Shown in pieces: positions 11,283-24,435 of a stretch of DNA of 64,000 nucleotides. A program made the translations under genes and the position numbers. Every line of letters starts with the position of its first letter. The first letter of the stretch is position 1. Below the pieces are notes generated by a model that searched no databases, was not told the origin of the DNA, and saw only the letters and a list, made by a program, of their open reading frames with translations. Source of the DNA: Adiantum capillus-veneris (Eukaryota > Streptophyta > Polypodiopsida > Polypodiales > Pteridaceae); assembly GCA_014529385.2 (NCBI GenBank), contig CM043963.1, positions 78,509,412 through 78,573,411 of the forward strand, read 5' to 3'.

Positions 11283-13596
11283 TCACTCTACCAATTGCTT
11301 TCATCTGCATATGATAGAGCAAATTTTGAGCTTCTGGCTTGCATTTTATCCTTGAGATGCAAAGGTAATTTTGATTGTCTGACCATGGAAATCTGCTACA
11401 GCAAGGAAATGTTTTGATCATGAGGTTTAAAGCATGCAAGGAGTTTTTGAAAGAGCCTTCGCAAAATAATAGTTCCCTCATTGGGCTACAGACAGAACTG
11501 CCTATAAATTCTTCAGGATGTAGTGTAGTTGCTTAGCTTAGGGTCCATTCAGACCGCGCACTCAAGGAGCCTTGTCGCCTCTTTTCCAGCCTGCTGCTCA
11601 TTCACACTGCTGGACATGCATGAAAATTTTAAAGCTACGGAATTTGAAGCAGCGAATAGAGATGCAGCAGCTGGTTACGCTGTTGATGCCACGTATGTGA
11701 GGTTAGAGGATCGATGTGCGTCCACGATTTCAGCTGCAAAGTGTGTGGACCTCGATTTGTACATCGCCAAGACGCCCTCGACGTTCCAGTCAGTCTGAAC
11801 GCTGCCTTAGCACATGATGGGTTCAGAAGCAAGAATTTCAGCTGCCCATCACAATTCTTTTATTGCAACCACTGTGCAATAAGCCCTCTCTCTTTCCCCC
11901 TTCTTTCAACTTTGACAAAAGGGGAGCTTGATTGGGTTCTCCCCCCCCCCCCCCCCCCACCCCCCAAAAAAAAAAAAAACGATTATCACCACCACCCAAA
12001 ACTGTCGATGTAAAACAGGATGAATATGCACGTTTTCAATTGGAATATTCGATGTGCCTTGTGTAAGGAGCTTACAATATCCTTCATTTGACCGGTGACT
12101 GGGAGTGGTAATTTCTGTCGGTTTTGTTTTGTAAAAGGCAATGGATTCTGTACCGAAGTTTCGATTGTTTCCTTGTTAGGTTGACACATGCACAGAAGGA
12201 ATCAGGGTGCATGCGTGTACACACGTGCACACCAGTTTTTTGTCTAAAAAAATGGGGTGGATTTTTCTGTGGCGGTGGATTTCTTCTCATGCCACTCAGG
12301 TAGTGGGATATGTTGGCCTTCCCTCGGGTTAGACCACCTTTGGTATTGGATTGTAAGCGTCACAAGATTTCTCGATATACGATCATCAGCAAAGCCAATT
12401 GGCAATGCTTTAGCACCTCAAGGAGAAAGCTCTTGATCCAGGGAGGTGTCCTAGGAAAAATTCAAACCCGAAACTCGGAGATGAAGAAAGAGACTCTTGC
12501 CGGCTTCTTGAACTGCAAAGAGCCGGCCATGCCGAACATCTTTGTACCCTTAACAAACTTTAGCAATAGGACCCTTTACAAACTCTAGTAACAGGCCTTT
12601 TCGTACTACAGTTACCAAGAATACATGGCTCCTAGGCAAAATATTTTTGCTCTTACGTTGATCAAAACAATGGTTCAAGGTGCGATACGGCTTCTACACA
12701 TGCAACATTCTATATAAGCCGACCATACCAAGGGGAATATGCATTTCGATGCCATGGGTGGATATTACAAAAAATCGGCAAGTACGTTAAGTTTAAGTTT
12801 CAAATTGCTTCAATCAAGAAGAGTTCGGCAATTATTAGTAGATGAAGTTTGATAGCTATGGTTCATCGACTATTTTTTGTCACCATATTGGGCAATCTAA
12901 GGAATCTCAATAAGATGTACACTTTGGCAAGGCCGATTCTTTGTGCAAGCTTGACAAGGTCAATTGTCTTTTGTTTGGATGTCTGGTTGCTAGCAAGAAC
13001 ATTTGTTAGCTATGAGCACTCAAGCTTCGTTCTGACTCATCTTTTCGATGGGCTTTTGTGAAGCAAGGCTTCACCTTAGGACATATTGCATAGAAGCTCA
13101 ACATTTCGAATATGCTATTAGCATACAAACTTGGAAGGACTTTGAAGAAAATTTACTTACTTTTTCATTAGAGGTGTCATCCTCTAGAGCAATTCACTTT
13201 GGTTGTCTGCAGTTGGGCTTGTGTGCCTTGTAGCCTTGTTATCTAGTACATTGTGGGTTTCGATTGTACATACACCCACTACACTCTCCATTGCACCTCA
13301 TCCTCTAACCCCCTTGTACCTTGAAGTGTAGTCGTGGATTGGGTAGAGTTGGTCGCAACCAAACTAGTTGTTGTATGGTCATTTGGTTATGTACAGGGTG
13401 TTTCCTTGGAGGGCTTGTGGTTGTTTGGTCTATTGTTTAAGTTCTTGTTCATTGTTCAATTGTTTTTCCACTGTCTATTGGTTTGAGCTAGCTTGTGAGT
13501 CCACGTGCATACTACTACATACATAGCACCCCACCACTAGAGAGCATTGTGTGCACCATTTCCATCTACAACTGCTCTTATTTTTTTCACACTTGG
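11283..13596. other. 3' flank and intergenic, no further gene
   Basis: Contains the SUMT 3' UTR and unassigned DNA. A stretch from about 11540 (GTCCATTCAGACCG) to about 11808 (CAGTCTGAACGCTG) has weakly inverted ends and could be a small MITE. An 18-C run is at 11941-11958, followed by a short A run. The remaining open frames show no domain. Confidence 0.45.
11941..11958. repeat. C18 homopolymer plus A-rich tail
   Basis: Eighteen C residues, one A, six more C and then a run of A residues, about 660 bp beyond the SUMT stop. Confidence 0.95.
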
Positions 13597-13860
13597 TGTG
13601 ACAGCTCTATCGGGTCTTGCAGGCTAGCTTGGGAAGTTAGATTGAGGCAAGCTGATAGTGTGGCCACATCCTAGGGTGCCATAGCAATGTGTAGTCGCTC
13701 CGACCATCTACCCTAAATTTAGATTGAGGCAATGTGACAGCTCTATTGGGTCTTGCAGGCTAGCTTGGGAAGTTAGATTGAGGCAAGTTGATAGTGTGGC
13801 CACATTCTAGGGTGCCATAGCAATGTGTAGTCGCTCTGACCATCTACCCTAAATTTTAGA
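13597..13860. repeat. Tandem duplication, 136-bp unit x 2
   Basis: Two adjacent copies, starting TGTGACAGCTCTAT at 13597 and 13733, differ at only a few bases. No coding content is obvious. Confidence 0.9.
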
Positions 13861-13939
13861 CCAAAATTCAGGAAACCTTTTTTTTTTGGCATCCATGTAT
13901 GCCTATCACTCGCTCTAAGTCAAGTGGAGCAGGTTGTTG

Positions 13940-15181
13940 TGCCGCTTTGCGGGCACGTGATGAAAGAAAAAGTTTCACCTGCATTTTTAAACTTTGACAA
14001 ATCTATGATCTATGTTAGAACTGCTTATGGCATCAGATTGACGAAAATGTATACTTTATGTGTTTTTTTAAGAATGAAAGTGCTTTATGTATGAAAGGAT
14101 TATTTTGTGCTTGAAAACTAGAGCTTGAAGTGTTGAGTGAGCTGGTCTAGATGGCTTGTCAGACGGAACCACAGTGCAAAAGTTATGCTAGTTCAAAGTT
14201 GGAAGGTCTAGAAGACTCAAGACAGATTGGGCAGTTGGGGATAGGTGGCCAGAGCTAGAGTGAGTGGATAGATACAAAATGCTTGAATCATGGAGCCTGA
14301 CGGTCATTTGAGATCGTCAATCGGAGCTAGACTGAGAGAGATATTGCCATATGAAGTTTTGTTAGGGGCCGGTTCTGAGCCGGTTTGACCGCGTTGGGAG
14401 ATGTGCCATTTGAAGGTTTTGGGCCTCAATAGGGTTCTGAGGTGTGGTATGCAGTGTGTGGAGCTAGCAAGAAGAGACATCACATCAATTGGACTCTCAA
14501 GCAACAAGATAGAGCGGATCAAAGTTGGGGGCCATTTGCAGAGAAGAGGGAACTTGATGTTTTTTTTTCGTTTTCAAGTTCTTAGTCCGAGGCCGTGTTG
14601 GGGTCAAAAGGCAAGAAGGATGTATGAAGATGGAGCCCATGTTGGAAAATTTCAATGTTCTTTGACGGGATGGCGATCGGGTTGATGAGAAGAAAATTAC
14701 AAGGTATCAAAGTAGGGATGAAGAAAGAGGGTTTTTTTGGGAGTTTTTCATGAGGGTTTGAAGCTTTAAGAGGGGTGAGTCTCTCTGGGCCCGCCACATG
14801 TCATGCGGATTGCCCCACTTGGGGTCCAAGAGATAGGAGACTTATGCTCGAGAGGGGGCACCCTCACTTAACATCGAAGAAGAGCTCTTGGGAGCTCATG
14901 AGCTACTTGGCGATGGAGGCCCTGTTGGGCGTGGCACATAGTGCATTCTGGCGGAGCAAGAGGACATTTTGGCGGCGACGGTCGACGCAGTGGCAATGGA
15001 GTGGCAGGAGACGGCGGTCGGTAGTTGCGTTGGTTGATGATGTGGCAAGGCCTAAGCGGTTTGTCCCACGGCTCCTTTTGTGGAAGGATGGTGAGCAAGT
15101 CCCCCCCCACTAGCAATGTCGCTAGTGGTGTGGGGAAGGGTCTTGTGTGGGAGAAGAGAGGGAGCCTCGATGCTCTTGAGT

Positions 15182-15256
<75 letters not shown>

Positions 15257-16080
15257 CAAAGGCTTCAAAGACAGGTGGTCAAAGCCCACTAGGGGACGAG
15301 TTCCAAGGCGAATCAGACACAAATGTGGTGGTTCAAAGGGTAAGGTAATAGTCGATGTGTCAGGCTCATGCAAAGGCTACTAAAATGATGGTGCCAAGTG
15401 TGGGTAATGCAAGCAAAATGCTAAAAGGGCTCAAGCCAGACTCCACGAGTAGATATAAACCAAATTTGTTCTTTTTTTAAAGCTTTTGGAATCCTCTATA
15501 AAAGGGAGTTCTCACAAGGGTAAAGGGTTTTTTTGGCCTAGGATTTTGGGGATCCGACTGCAGAGAGCCATTGTGTGTGGGTGAATTTTTGATGGAGCTT
15601 CTTGCAATGTTGAAACTGGCAGAAGCCTATTGAGTTTTTGTGGTTTCAATTTTTTGGTTTTTCTCTTTGGAGTAGTGTGTGAGTATCAAGGGAGATCTGA
15701 AGGAGCGTCAAGAGCACAAAAGAACCGTACAACGGTGCACCTTGGGGAGCTTTCTGATCCAAGGGTGGCAATTCAAAGGGCATACTGAAGTGGGCATATG
15801 CAACGGAATTGTAAAAGAGTAATAAAAAATTTAAAGCTGTATCACCTGTCAGTTGACATTTATTCTTGTGACTCGATTTTATATTTCTTACCGCCTTATT
15901 AGTTAATAGCGTTCTTATTTGCAATCTTTTCTCTTAACCTCTCTCTAATCACCAATAATACTTGTATTAAACCTTAATTAAGTCTATTTGCACTCATTTA
16001 TCCTAGTTTGAACGCTTGCGAAGCTCCTATCTACAGCCAGAAGCCCGATGCTTTCCTGAGCGACCCTGGAGAACCGCACA
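13940..16080 (+). mobile_element. 5' LTR of the outer (host) LTR element
   Basis: About 2.1 kb that is homologous at its left part to 27426-28942 and at its right part to 49230-50670. The left boundary, TGCCGCTTTGCGGGCA, is where similarity to 27426 begins. The right boundary is near GAACCGCACA; the exact last base is uncertain because no clear PBS follows. A long (GA)n is part of the LTR and varies between copies. No coding content; the many RERERE and SLSLSL frames are the microsatellite. Confidence 0.75.
15183..15254. repeat. (GA)36 inside LTR
   Basis: 72-bp GA run. It occupies the same LTR position as those at 28657 and 49267. Confidence 0.95.
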
Positions 16081-17872
16081 CTCCGCCAAATTTGGTGAAC
16101 CCGATGCAAAACTGACTGGGGTAGAAGGAACCAGCCATGTTGACAAGTTAAGAGAAAGAGATGCAGCCAAGTATGGGGCTAATGATTGCTATTTTGCATC
16201 AACAATAATCAAATCAAGTCCGGATTATGAATCAAAATTTGGGTGTCGGTTTGAAAACCGAGAAGTGGGAATTGCAGCAGTTTGCAAAAGGTGAACTAGG
16301 TGGATTTCAAGAGCAAAACAACACAAAAGTTGGCAATATCAAAAAGGCAAAAAGTTGGAAGTGGGAGATGGTGCAACAATTTGCACTTGAAAATGCCGAA
16401 CGCTTAGTTTTCGATCAGCGGAGCATTTTTGATGGCTATGATCTAGCAGGTTATTTGGAGTGTTATGAAGAGGAACTATAGGTACATGGGGTGTCAAAAG
16501 AGAATTTGATTCTAAAGTTTGACAGGTTTGCGACCCTAGATTTTATGAAGCGATTCTAGGAGCTTCAACAACAAAATCTGTATAGTTGGAGCAAGTTTAA
16601 AGCTGTTGTCATCTGTGAATGATGGGATCCAAGCATGTATGCAGATGATGAGGATTGTGGTAATGTTTTTACTTATGCGAAGGTTTGCAATCAAATTTGG
16701 GCTAAGCTTGAAACTGTTGTCGATGAGTGCTTGCTTGAGGATGACATGCTATTATAGGATAAGGATGATGAAGAAGTTGTTCGAGCAGTCTATGCAAAGC
16801 TTAGGATTGCAGATTTCATGCGAATGGTTGAAGCTAAAGACTTACAGGGTCAAGAAAGGTATGAGGATGTGGATGTACATCCTCATAAGCATCTACAGGA
16901 CTTGGGTGTACCCGATCTACAAGGCATTTATGTGCAAGAGAATGTGTTTGGAGATCCGCAAGGTGTGATTTAGAGGGGGTTCCGACTCCTTATTTATCAA
17001 GCTTTGGTGATGCAGAGGCCACAATGTGGAATATTGATCCTCAATTTGATGGTGCCTTTAGAGAGGGGGTGCATGATAAAGTGCAATCTCTTGGTGTTGC
17101 ATATGATTGGGTCCATTGTGTTGATCATATGGATAGGGTGGTGGATACTATTTTCCACAAGCATGCTGAGATTTGTGCTACAGAAGTTCAGAGATACTTG
17201 GATGAGGGGGAGGAAATTGAAGAGAAAACTATAGCTGATGTGGCTAGTATACAAGTCACATATGGAAAGCATAGTTTGGAGCTTGAAAAGTACAAAGAAG
17301 AAGCTGATTCTGAAGCAATGTACCTACCCAGAGCTTATTTGCTTATTGGACAAAGATTTGGAAGGACTCTTAATTATGAATGCAAAGGGTATTGAGTTAT
17401 CTAATTTTGTGTATAAGCAAGTTTATCCAGATGCAGCTGATTGATGACCTTATGAAATTGCTGGATGAGGTTCTACTAGATTTTAGATATGTATCAAAAA
17501 GGGAAACTTTTCTTGATGATTCTCGGGAACCATATGAAGTGAGTTTTGCCAGGACGCTCATGAACTTAGATGTGTAGAACCAAAATTCTATTGCTAGAGG
17601 GGATGAGGCTGCATTATCAACGCTCCTACCCGTAATTAATGATCAATAATTGGTTGAGCAGTTTGCACAAGGAATATGACAGTATCTAATGATGCCTAAT
17701 GCTTTATGGGATTTGATGCTACCTTATGATACAGCGGATTTTATGTTAGCTTTTAATGGAGGAGGAGATGTTTATATGCATGGTCCAAGGCAATTGATCG
17801 ATATGCTAGTTGATTCCGAAGGACATTGATATGTGTGTGGTTTGGGACGATTGACTTATATGCCATATGATC
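16081..17872 (+). pseudogene. Outer element internal region, gag-like coding remnant
   Basis: Broken frames on the plus strand. One block (about 16360-16620) reads as a retroelement Gag-like core: MVQQFALENAERLVF, FDGYDLAGYLECYEEEL, then FDRFATLDFMKRF and a Trp-x-x-Phe-Lys element. Further frames (16606-17444) encode acidic helical sequence that I do not recognise, with at least two frameshifts. No protease, RT, RNase H or integrase motif was found. The reading continues beyond the inserted gypsy element at 27185 (PYDLGG repeated). An internal region of only about 2.0 kb with gag-like coding suggests a non-autonomous element. Confidence 0.5.
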
Positions 17873-20652
17873 TGTAAGGTCCCTACTTCTCAATTTCATA
17901 CATGTACTATTACACATTTGGATTTTTCAACCATCGCTCATTATTTAAGATATTTGAGTCAAATTATGAACCATAGGCTAAGAAAATCTAGAAATAAAAA
18001 TTTATGGTACATAATTTTGACATGTTCAACCATACAAAACACTAACTTGTTGCAAGATTTATTTATCGATTTTAGAATTTTTTAACCACAATAAAGTTAT
18101 ATAAAGACCGTAAAGTTTAACTTAAGTATGTAAAAAAATTTACCATTAAAAGAATAAATAAAATAATTAGAAAGTCAAAAGGTACACATGGAGACACATG
18201 GATCACTTGGAGTCACATATGAGGGGACAAAGTGGGACATGCAGTCACATGGAAATGAGAGCTTAGTCTTGACTAATCTTAACGAGGGGGACTGCGTGGC
18301 CTTATTTGTTTATGGATGATGACAAATTGGTCAAGCTGATGGACACTACAAAGAGATCAAAAACGCGGTTATGAATTTTAGAAGCAAATTTTATTTTATT
18401 TTATTTTGAAAACGAGTTGGACATTATTCTTAGCTATAAATACAACAACCATACTTACACTTTGGACATAGAGATTACCTCTATAATGCTCACGAAGTGC
18501 TACCACTTCTCTTAGAGAGAAGGCTTTCACAAACCACTAAGAGAGCAAAAACTCTAGTGGATTAGTAAGGTAAGTATTAATTAAAAATTTAATTAGCATT
18601 AAAAATGATATGTTTGTGTGTTTTTTCTTATTCTAATTTCTCTAATTATATCTACTCTCTCTAATTATTTTTTAATTATCAAAATGATTAAAAATAGCCT
18701 AACTATTAACTTATGTATAGTTAATTAAAATTTAATACTTAAGAGTACTTATCACACTCTTATTATGCATAATGAGCTTTTTTTAATCAATTTTATTATT
18801 TATTAGATTAATTAGTATTTTGAATAGTACTAAGAAATTATTTTAATTGAAGTGTATATTAATAAAAATTGATATTAGAATTGTATTAGAAATGTCATGC
18901 ATAAAAGTACCGCACAAACCGTATCTTTAAATTTTTAATTTTATAATTTAGACAGTTAATTTTTGATTAATCAAGATTAGAAAAAATTTTAATCTATAGA
19001 AATTAAGTTTAATTCATAAATTTTTAAAGATTAATTTCATACTAATATAGCTATAGATTGAGTATTTGTAATTCTCAATAAGAAAAATCTAAGATAATTA
19101 GGAAAACTCATCATAATTTGTTTTGATAAATATTTTGACTAAAATAGACTAATTTTTGTATTAAAAGTGAGAAAAAATTTAGTAAAGCAGTTTAAAAATA
19201 TTCAAGAAAAATAACAAGGTTATCTATATAAACCTAGGATAAATATTATAGCCTTACATTAATTTAATTGATGGTTATTATGGGAGAAAATACTCTTATG
19301 TAGGCTTAAAAGCAATAAATAAGAAATATATAATAAGAAGATAAAAGTAACACTGCATATGAGAATAGAAATAATGTAAAAATGACCTTAGTTTTCAAGG
19401 AAATGACAATGGAAATTGATCGATTCAAAGTTCTAAATGTAGTACAAAAATGGCTCCAAAGCGTGCTTGAACCCAAGACGTCAATGATCATGAAGCTAGT
19501 ACGAGTAACGTGGAGACTTCTGCGTAACATGCTATGTTTTCACCAATCAAGCCAATCAAAACTATGGTACATGTTAGTATTGTAATTTCAAGTTATGAAT
19601 TCATTGCATCTGCGAGACCTTATAGATACACTCATTACCTTAGAAAATAAAAACATAGACAAAAACTATGGGGCTTCACCCCAAGAAACTCGGCATATGT
19701 ATGACAAGTAGGAAAGAATGTCTCGTTAAACTGTTTGCCATAGGAAAGAATATATATCCAATACCTTTTGGTATGGTTCTCTCAAGATTCTCTACTTATT
19801 AGCGATGACATTAGGTGGCAGTTGCGAAGGCGTGAGGTGACGTCCAGGGTCGCACAGCTGATGCTTCAGTAGTACACCCAGGATGACCCAACATGATACT
19901 ACAGTTATGTTTTGCCATGGCGTGAGGATGACGCTCGGGTTGACACCATTGCTGCTATGGCTTGAGTACGCCCAAGTTGACACAGCGAGTACTTGTCGAG
20001 CGGTATGAGACACTCAGGATGACAAGGATTTTTATGGATAATGTATGTATAGATCGGAGTTAATGATGCAAGTAGAGACTCTTAAGTGAACCTAATCCAA
20101 AAGTTGTGGTTTAAAATGGACTACTTCTTGTTTGGCTACTGTTCGAAGGATTGTTTAAATGAACGAGTACCATAGATAAGCCAAAGAAACATGTATGTTT
20201 AAATAATGTGGTGGTAATTAAGTAACAAAAGATAGGTGAGTGCGGTGTGGAAAGTGGGAGAATGATACCCTGACGGTATCATTCTATGGACGGGTGGACC
20301 CGATGATTCAAGGAACTTTCATGTGCTAGGAGTTTTTATATTTAGTCGTAAACCTTAAAAGAGATGAACCCCTGATGAACCTGGGCGGTTGTGCTTCTGA
20401 AATATGGGAAAAAAAGCACAAAGGTTGGTCACTCTAAAGTTTATACTGTTAGGTAGAATTGATAATAGATAGAATTTAGATAGGGTTATGGTGGTCACGC
20501 TCCGCCATAACAAGATCATACCAGTCCTATACTATCGGTTCATGTCCGTGGCTACATAGTAGCTAAGGTAATGTCCATTGGTTTTTTTTTTCTCAAGATT
20601 AGAGACCTATCAAAGGTATTCCGCTCCTTGTAAGGGGGTTAGGAACCTCACA
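17873..20652 (+). repeat. Inner gypsy 5' LTR
   Basis: 2,780 bp, TG...CA ended. A TATA-like CTATAAATACAAC lies near 18430, followed by a transcribed-leader-like segment shared with the 3' LTR (CTCTATAATGCTCACGAAG). Long AT-rich central part. Confidence 0.9.
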
Positions 20653-20653
20653 T

Positions 20654-20665
20654 TGGTATCAAAGC
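20654..20665 (+). promoter_or_regulatory. Primer-binding site, initiator Met tRNA
   Basis: TGGTATCAAAGC lies one base after the 5' LTR. It differs at one position from the common TGGTATCAGAGC complement of the initiator tRNA-Met 3' end. Confidence 0.9.
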
Positions 20666-21465
20666 GTAGGTTAAATCTTGGAGAGATTTTTAGTTTGTTG
20701 TTTGGATGTTAAAGGATGCGAATGTTTGAAATAATAGAAAAACCAAGGAAAATTGTTTTAAATGTTTATACGATATTGAGGATTGAACTTTTCTGGTACA
20801 AGAAAATGTTCATTTGGTCTACCAGAAATTCCAAGTGTTCACCATTATGTTTAAAACTGCATGTCAATCACCAAATTATCAGTTTCAAAAGTTGGTGATG
20901 AATATTTTGAATAAGATGTTTGCACTACCTATCCCAAGGGTGCATAGAGGATGGGGGCACCAACTGGAGTCCATCTGGAGGAATCTATACCATCGATGCT
21001 AACAAGATATGGTGCATGGCTATCAACCTCAAGAAAATTTGATGGACAGAGGAGTTAAAAGTTATTGAAGTTTATCTTTTCATTGGTACTAAGAAGCCAT
21101 ATGCTACCATTAACTTGTGAGGATAAAAGATTCTCAGACTCAATGGGTCTCTAATCAAGTTACCAAACTTATCCATGGTGGTAGGATTCGACCCATGTGT
21201 GTATCTCCTAGATTTCGAGGGTCAAAGAAAACTGATTTTTTTGATCCTTTAGCCTATCCTTTCGTAATCACTAAACTCAAAATTTAGGAATATTACAAAG
21301 CCTTGTACTCAAAGACTACTAACTTTGGTAACAAAATAATGTTATATGAATAAAGTTTGGATCAATATGGTCTTTTGCTTATACTATTGTTTGATCAACT
21401 CTTGTCTTAAAATAGATCAAAGTTAGTGTATTAAATAAAGTTTCACTTAATTTATATTACACAGG

Positions 21466-22230
21466 GTGCGATGTACATATCTCTTCAAGAGAAAAAGCTA
21501 CTTCTCAAGCAAGCTCAATCTCCCTCTTTTTTCAAAGGGAAAGGAACTCACGTTGAGAGCGATGCGGAAGTGTGGCTTGAAGAGAGGGAGGATTACTTTG
21601 CTGCTGCCTGCTGGCACTACTCCCGATAACCAAGCAATGTTGGCTATGTTCCGTCTCACGGGGGATGCCAAGCTTTTGTGGAAACAACATTGCAAAGATA
21701 ATCGGGTAGCTCAAAACACTCAAACTTGAGAAGACATTAAGTCTGTTGTCAAAGAACGTTATCTTCCACCTGCACACGAATCCCTTAAGATGAATGAATT
21801 CTTCAACTTATGTTAATTGTATCTCACATGGAAGAATACTACTCCAAATTTGTAACTCTTAGGCGTTATGCTCCACCAATGACCGCATATCAATAAGTAG
21901 TCTGTTTTTTCCAAGGGCTAAATGCTCCCTTAAATACGCATGTAGAAGCCATGAGGCCTGTAAATTTATAAGATACTCTTTTGAGAGCTAAACCCTTAGC
22001 TAAAGATATTTCAGACTCTCAAAGGGGACAAAATGAAAATATAAGGAATGCTACAAGGAGAGGACGACCTGTGATGTGGAACCAAAGGCCAGTTCACCCA
22101 ATCCACCAAACTTATCTGATAGTTGCAGCTTCAACAACTGGAGTGTAAAATATAGATCTTAGATACTTTGATTGCAAGAAGCCAAGACATTTTAGGAATG
22201 TATGTCCCAGACGAGTCTTTGCGCCATAAT
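21466..22230 (+). pseudogene. Inner gypsy gag remnant with zinc knuckle
   Basis: Capsid-like Gag sequence with several stops: FFKGKGTHVESDAEVWLEE, then MFRLTGDAKLLW, then ERYLPPAHESLKMNEFF. This is the retrotransposon Gag pattern of a Trp-rich core followed by a Tyr-Pro element. A CCHC knuckle follows near 22160-22200, reading FDCKKPRHFRNVC; the first Cys is replaced by Tyr, so the knuckle has lost a zinc ligand. Gag packages element RNA; this copy cannot do so as it stands. Confidence 0.8.
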
Positions 22231-22441
22231 GGAGCCAAAGGGCGATGTCAAATAATAAATTGTGGAGGAAGAAACAAAGGACGAGGTTGAGAACATGGAA
22301 TGACTGCCATAGTCAATGCTATCATAGGAGAGCCAACATTGGAAGAAGAACAAGAGGAAAGAGCAACTCTACATGCTGCAATTAATAACCCAAGATTAAG
22401 AAAACAATATACTGTCATTCAAACACCTGCAAATCACCAAG

Positions 22442-22735
22442 GTGAAAAATTTTAGCTTCTTATTAATTATGGATAGTACTCATTCTTTCTTGTCACCTAA
22501 ATGTTTAAGGAGGTTAGGAATTAATCAACACCCTGCAAGAAAGATGAGAGTTGAATTAGCTAATGAAAAGGAGGTATTATCTCAGTACACTATGGAAAAA
22601 ATAGATTTCAAGTTGGGAGAATACTCTACTTCTGCTACTTTTCGAACCTTACCCATAGGAATTTACGATGGAATTCTTGGAATGGATTGATTAGCCAGTC
22701 ACAATGCCCAAGGAAGTGTTTCCTTTGTGGACAAC
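22442..22735 (+). pseudogene. Inner gypsy aspartic protease remnant
   Basis: Frame at 22442-22690 contains MDSTHSFLS where retropepsins carry an active-site DSGxTHSF element, then ELANEKEV and a C-terminal IYDGILGMD followed by a TGA in place of the expected Trp codon. The active-site Gly is missing, so catalysis is unlikely. Confidence 0.75.
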
Positions 22736-22799
22736 CAAGGTCAGGAAAGTCACTATTCAAGGCCATAATGGATGACCAAAAGCTTACTTGGTTAAGGCT

Positions 22800-23380
22800 A
22801 ATCGTCTTTTGAAAGGGTTACGGTATTACAGGGTGGTACATGATCTTTGTAAAGGACTATGCTCTTAGAGATGCACCACTAACCGACTTGCTAAAGAAAG
22901 GAGCTACGATACTTTGGCAAGAACAACATGAAGCTTACTTCAAAAAACTTAAGGAGTATCTTGCTTCCAAACCTCTTCTAAAACTTCCAGACTTCACCCA
23001 AGAATTTGAAATGGTCACAGATGCCAATAATCTTGCATTAGGAGTCGTCCTTACTGAAGAAGGAAGGCCTGTAGCTTACAATTCTCAGAAGCTTAGAATT
23101 CATGAAGTGAATTATGCTACACTTGATTTAGAATTGTTAGCAGTTATTCATGCTCTCAAGCTATGGAAACATTACCTATTGGAACACAAATTCCAATTGG
23201 TAACCGATTACAAGAGCCTTAAGTGGATTTTTACCCAGGCTAACCTTAACATGAGACAGAGGAGATGGATAGATCTCATGCACGAATAGGATTTTGACAT
23301 TAAATTTAGACCAACTAAGGATAATGTTGTGGCAGATGCCTTAAGCCGTAAAACTTTTTTGGAGGCACTTTTCGTGGCTA
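22800..23380 (+). pseudogene. Inner gypsy RT C-terminus and RNase H
   Basis: After a junction near 22800 the reading resumes in the RT connection region (DYALRDAPLTDLLKKGA) and continues into RNase H: VTDANNLALGVVLTEEG, YATLDLELLAVIHALK and LVTDYKSLKWIFT, then a TAG at 23287-23289 and DNVVADALSRK. The RT palm with its YxDD motif is absent: protease and RT C-terminus are about 100 bp apart instead of about 1 kb. An internal deletion therefore removed the polymerase core. Confidence 0.88.
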
Positions 23381-23489
23381 ACAACCCTATTTTAGACAAG
23401 GTCTCAGATGCTACTGTCATACATTTAGATTACCAAATGCTTGCTAGTATCCTATGTGAAGAGAGGGTATCATCAAATTAGCCTAAAAC

Positions 23490-24364
23490 TCTACATTATT
23501 CCTTGGAAGATGGGCAACTTTACTATAGGAATCGACTATGCATACCTAAGGATTCTGCACGAAGGATTCAATCATGGTCATAGTCGACTTGCTTACTAAG
23601 GTGGCTCACTTAATTCCAGTCAAGACAACCTTTACAGCTTCAGATATTTTTTGTCTCTTTGTGAAGGAGATTTTAGAATCCATGGTTTATCCGAGAGGAT
23701 TTTCATTCAAGCTATTGGAACTCATAGAAGTATTGAAATGACACCTTTTAATGCTCTTTACGGTCAAGAATGTTTATCACCTCTTAACTTTTTTGACCCC
23801 ACTATAATGGTAGAAGACTTAAAGCAAATGCTTGAAGAAATGAAAGTTCAAACCAAAGCCATTCAAAGGGATTATCAAGCGGCTCAAGATCGATAAAAGA
23901 AGTACGCAGACTTGAAAAGATCTGACCATATTTTCAAGGAAGGTGACAAAGTTTTCTTACGGGTAAAACCCAAAAAGAGCAATCTGTACCTCGGAAAGTA
24001 TAAGAAGCTTACCTACCGATATTGTGGACCTTACAAAATAATCAAGGTTGTAAGTGATCAAGCTTATAAACTAAAACTTTCCGCCCATCTCAAAATAATC
24101 AAGGTTGTAAGTGATCAAGCTTATAAACTAAAACTTTCCGCCCATCTCAAAATGCATGATGTATTTTATGTAAGTATATTAAAATCTTATGTACATAACC
24201 CTGACCATGTCCTTGATGATGACAAAATCATTTTACCTGCTCAAGATGTTCTACAACTTCAACCTGATACTATCCTAGAAACTCGAGAAAGAAAGCTTAG
24301 GAATAGATCTATCAGAGAACATCTTATCTTATGGAAGGATTTCTCTGTAGAAGATGATACTTGA
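23490..24364 (+). pseudogene. Inner gypsy integrase C-terminal remnant with GPY/chromo-like tail
   Basis: A short catalytic-core trace (VDLLTKVAHLIPVKTTF in one frame near 23585) jumps directly to late integrase (THRSIEMTPFNALYGQ), so the central DDE part is missing. The C-terminal half is well preserved: FKEGDKVFLRVKPKK, the GPY/F-type RYCGPYKII, HDVFYVSILKSYV and a chromodomain-like end (TILETRERKLRNR, then LILWKDFSVEDDT). This arrangement is that of chromovirus-type Ty3/gypsy elements. It carries the 57-bp duplication described separately. Confidence 0.85.
24035..24148 (+). repeat. Exact 57-bp in-frame tandem duplication
   Basis: Two identical adjacent 57-bp units (24035-24091, 24092-24148) each encode KIIKVVSDQAYKLKLSAHL within the GPY/F-SH3-like part of integrase. 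Confidence 0.97.
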
Positions 24365-24435
24365 GACAACTCTTCTTAGGATTACCCTTCACTATTCTTG
24401 AGACGAGGGCATCTAAAATTCTAAGTTGGGAAGAT

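Noticed and set aside
21498-21777. Antisense frames over the gypsy gag (and similar antisense frames over copia pol)
   Set aside because: Shadow frames of the sense coding without domains.
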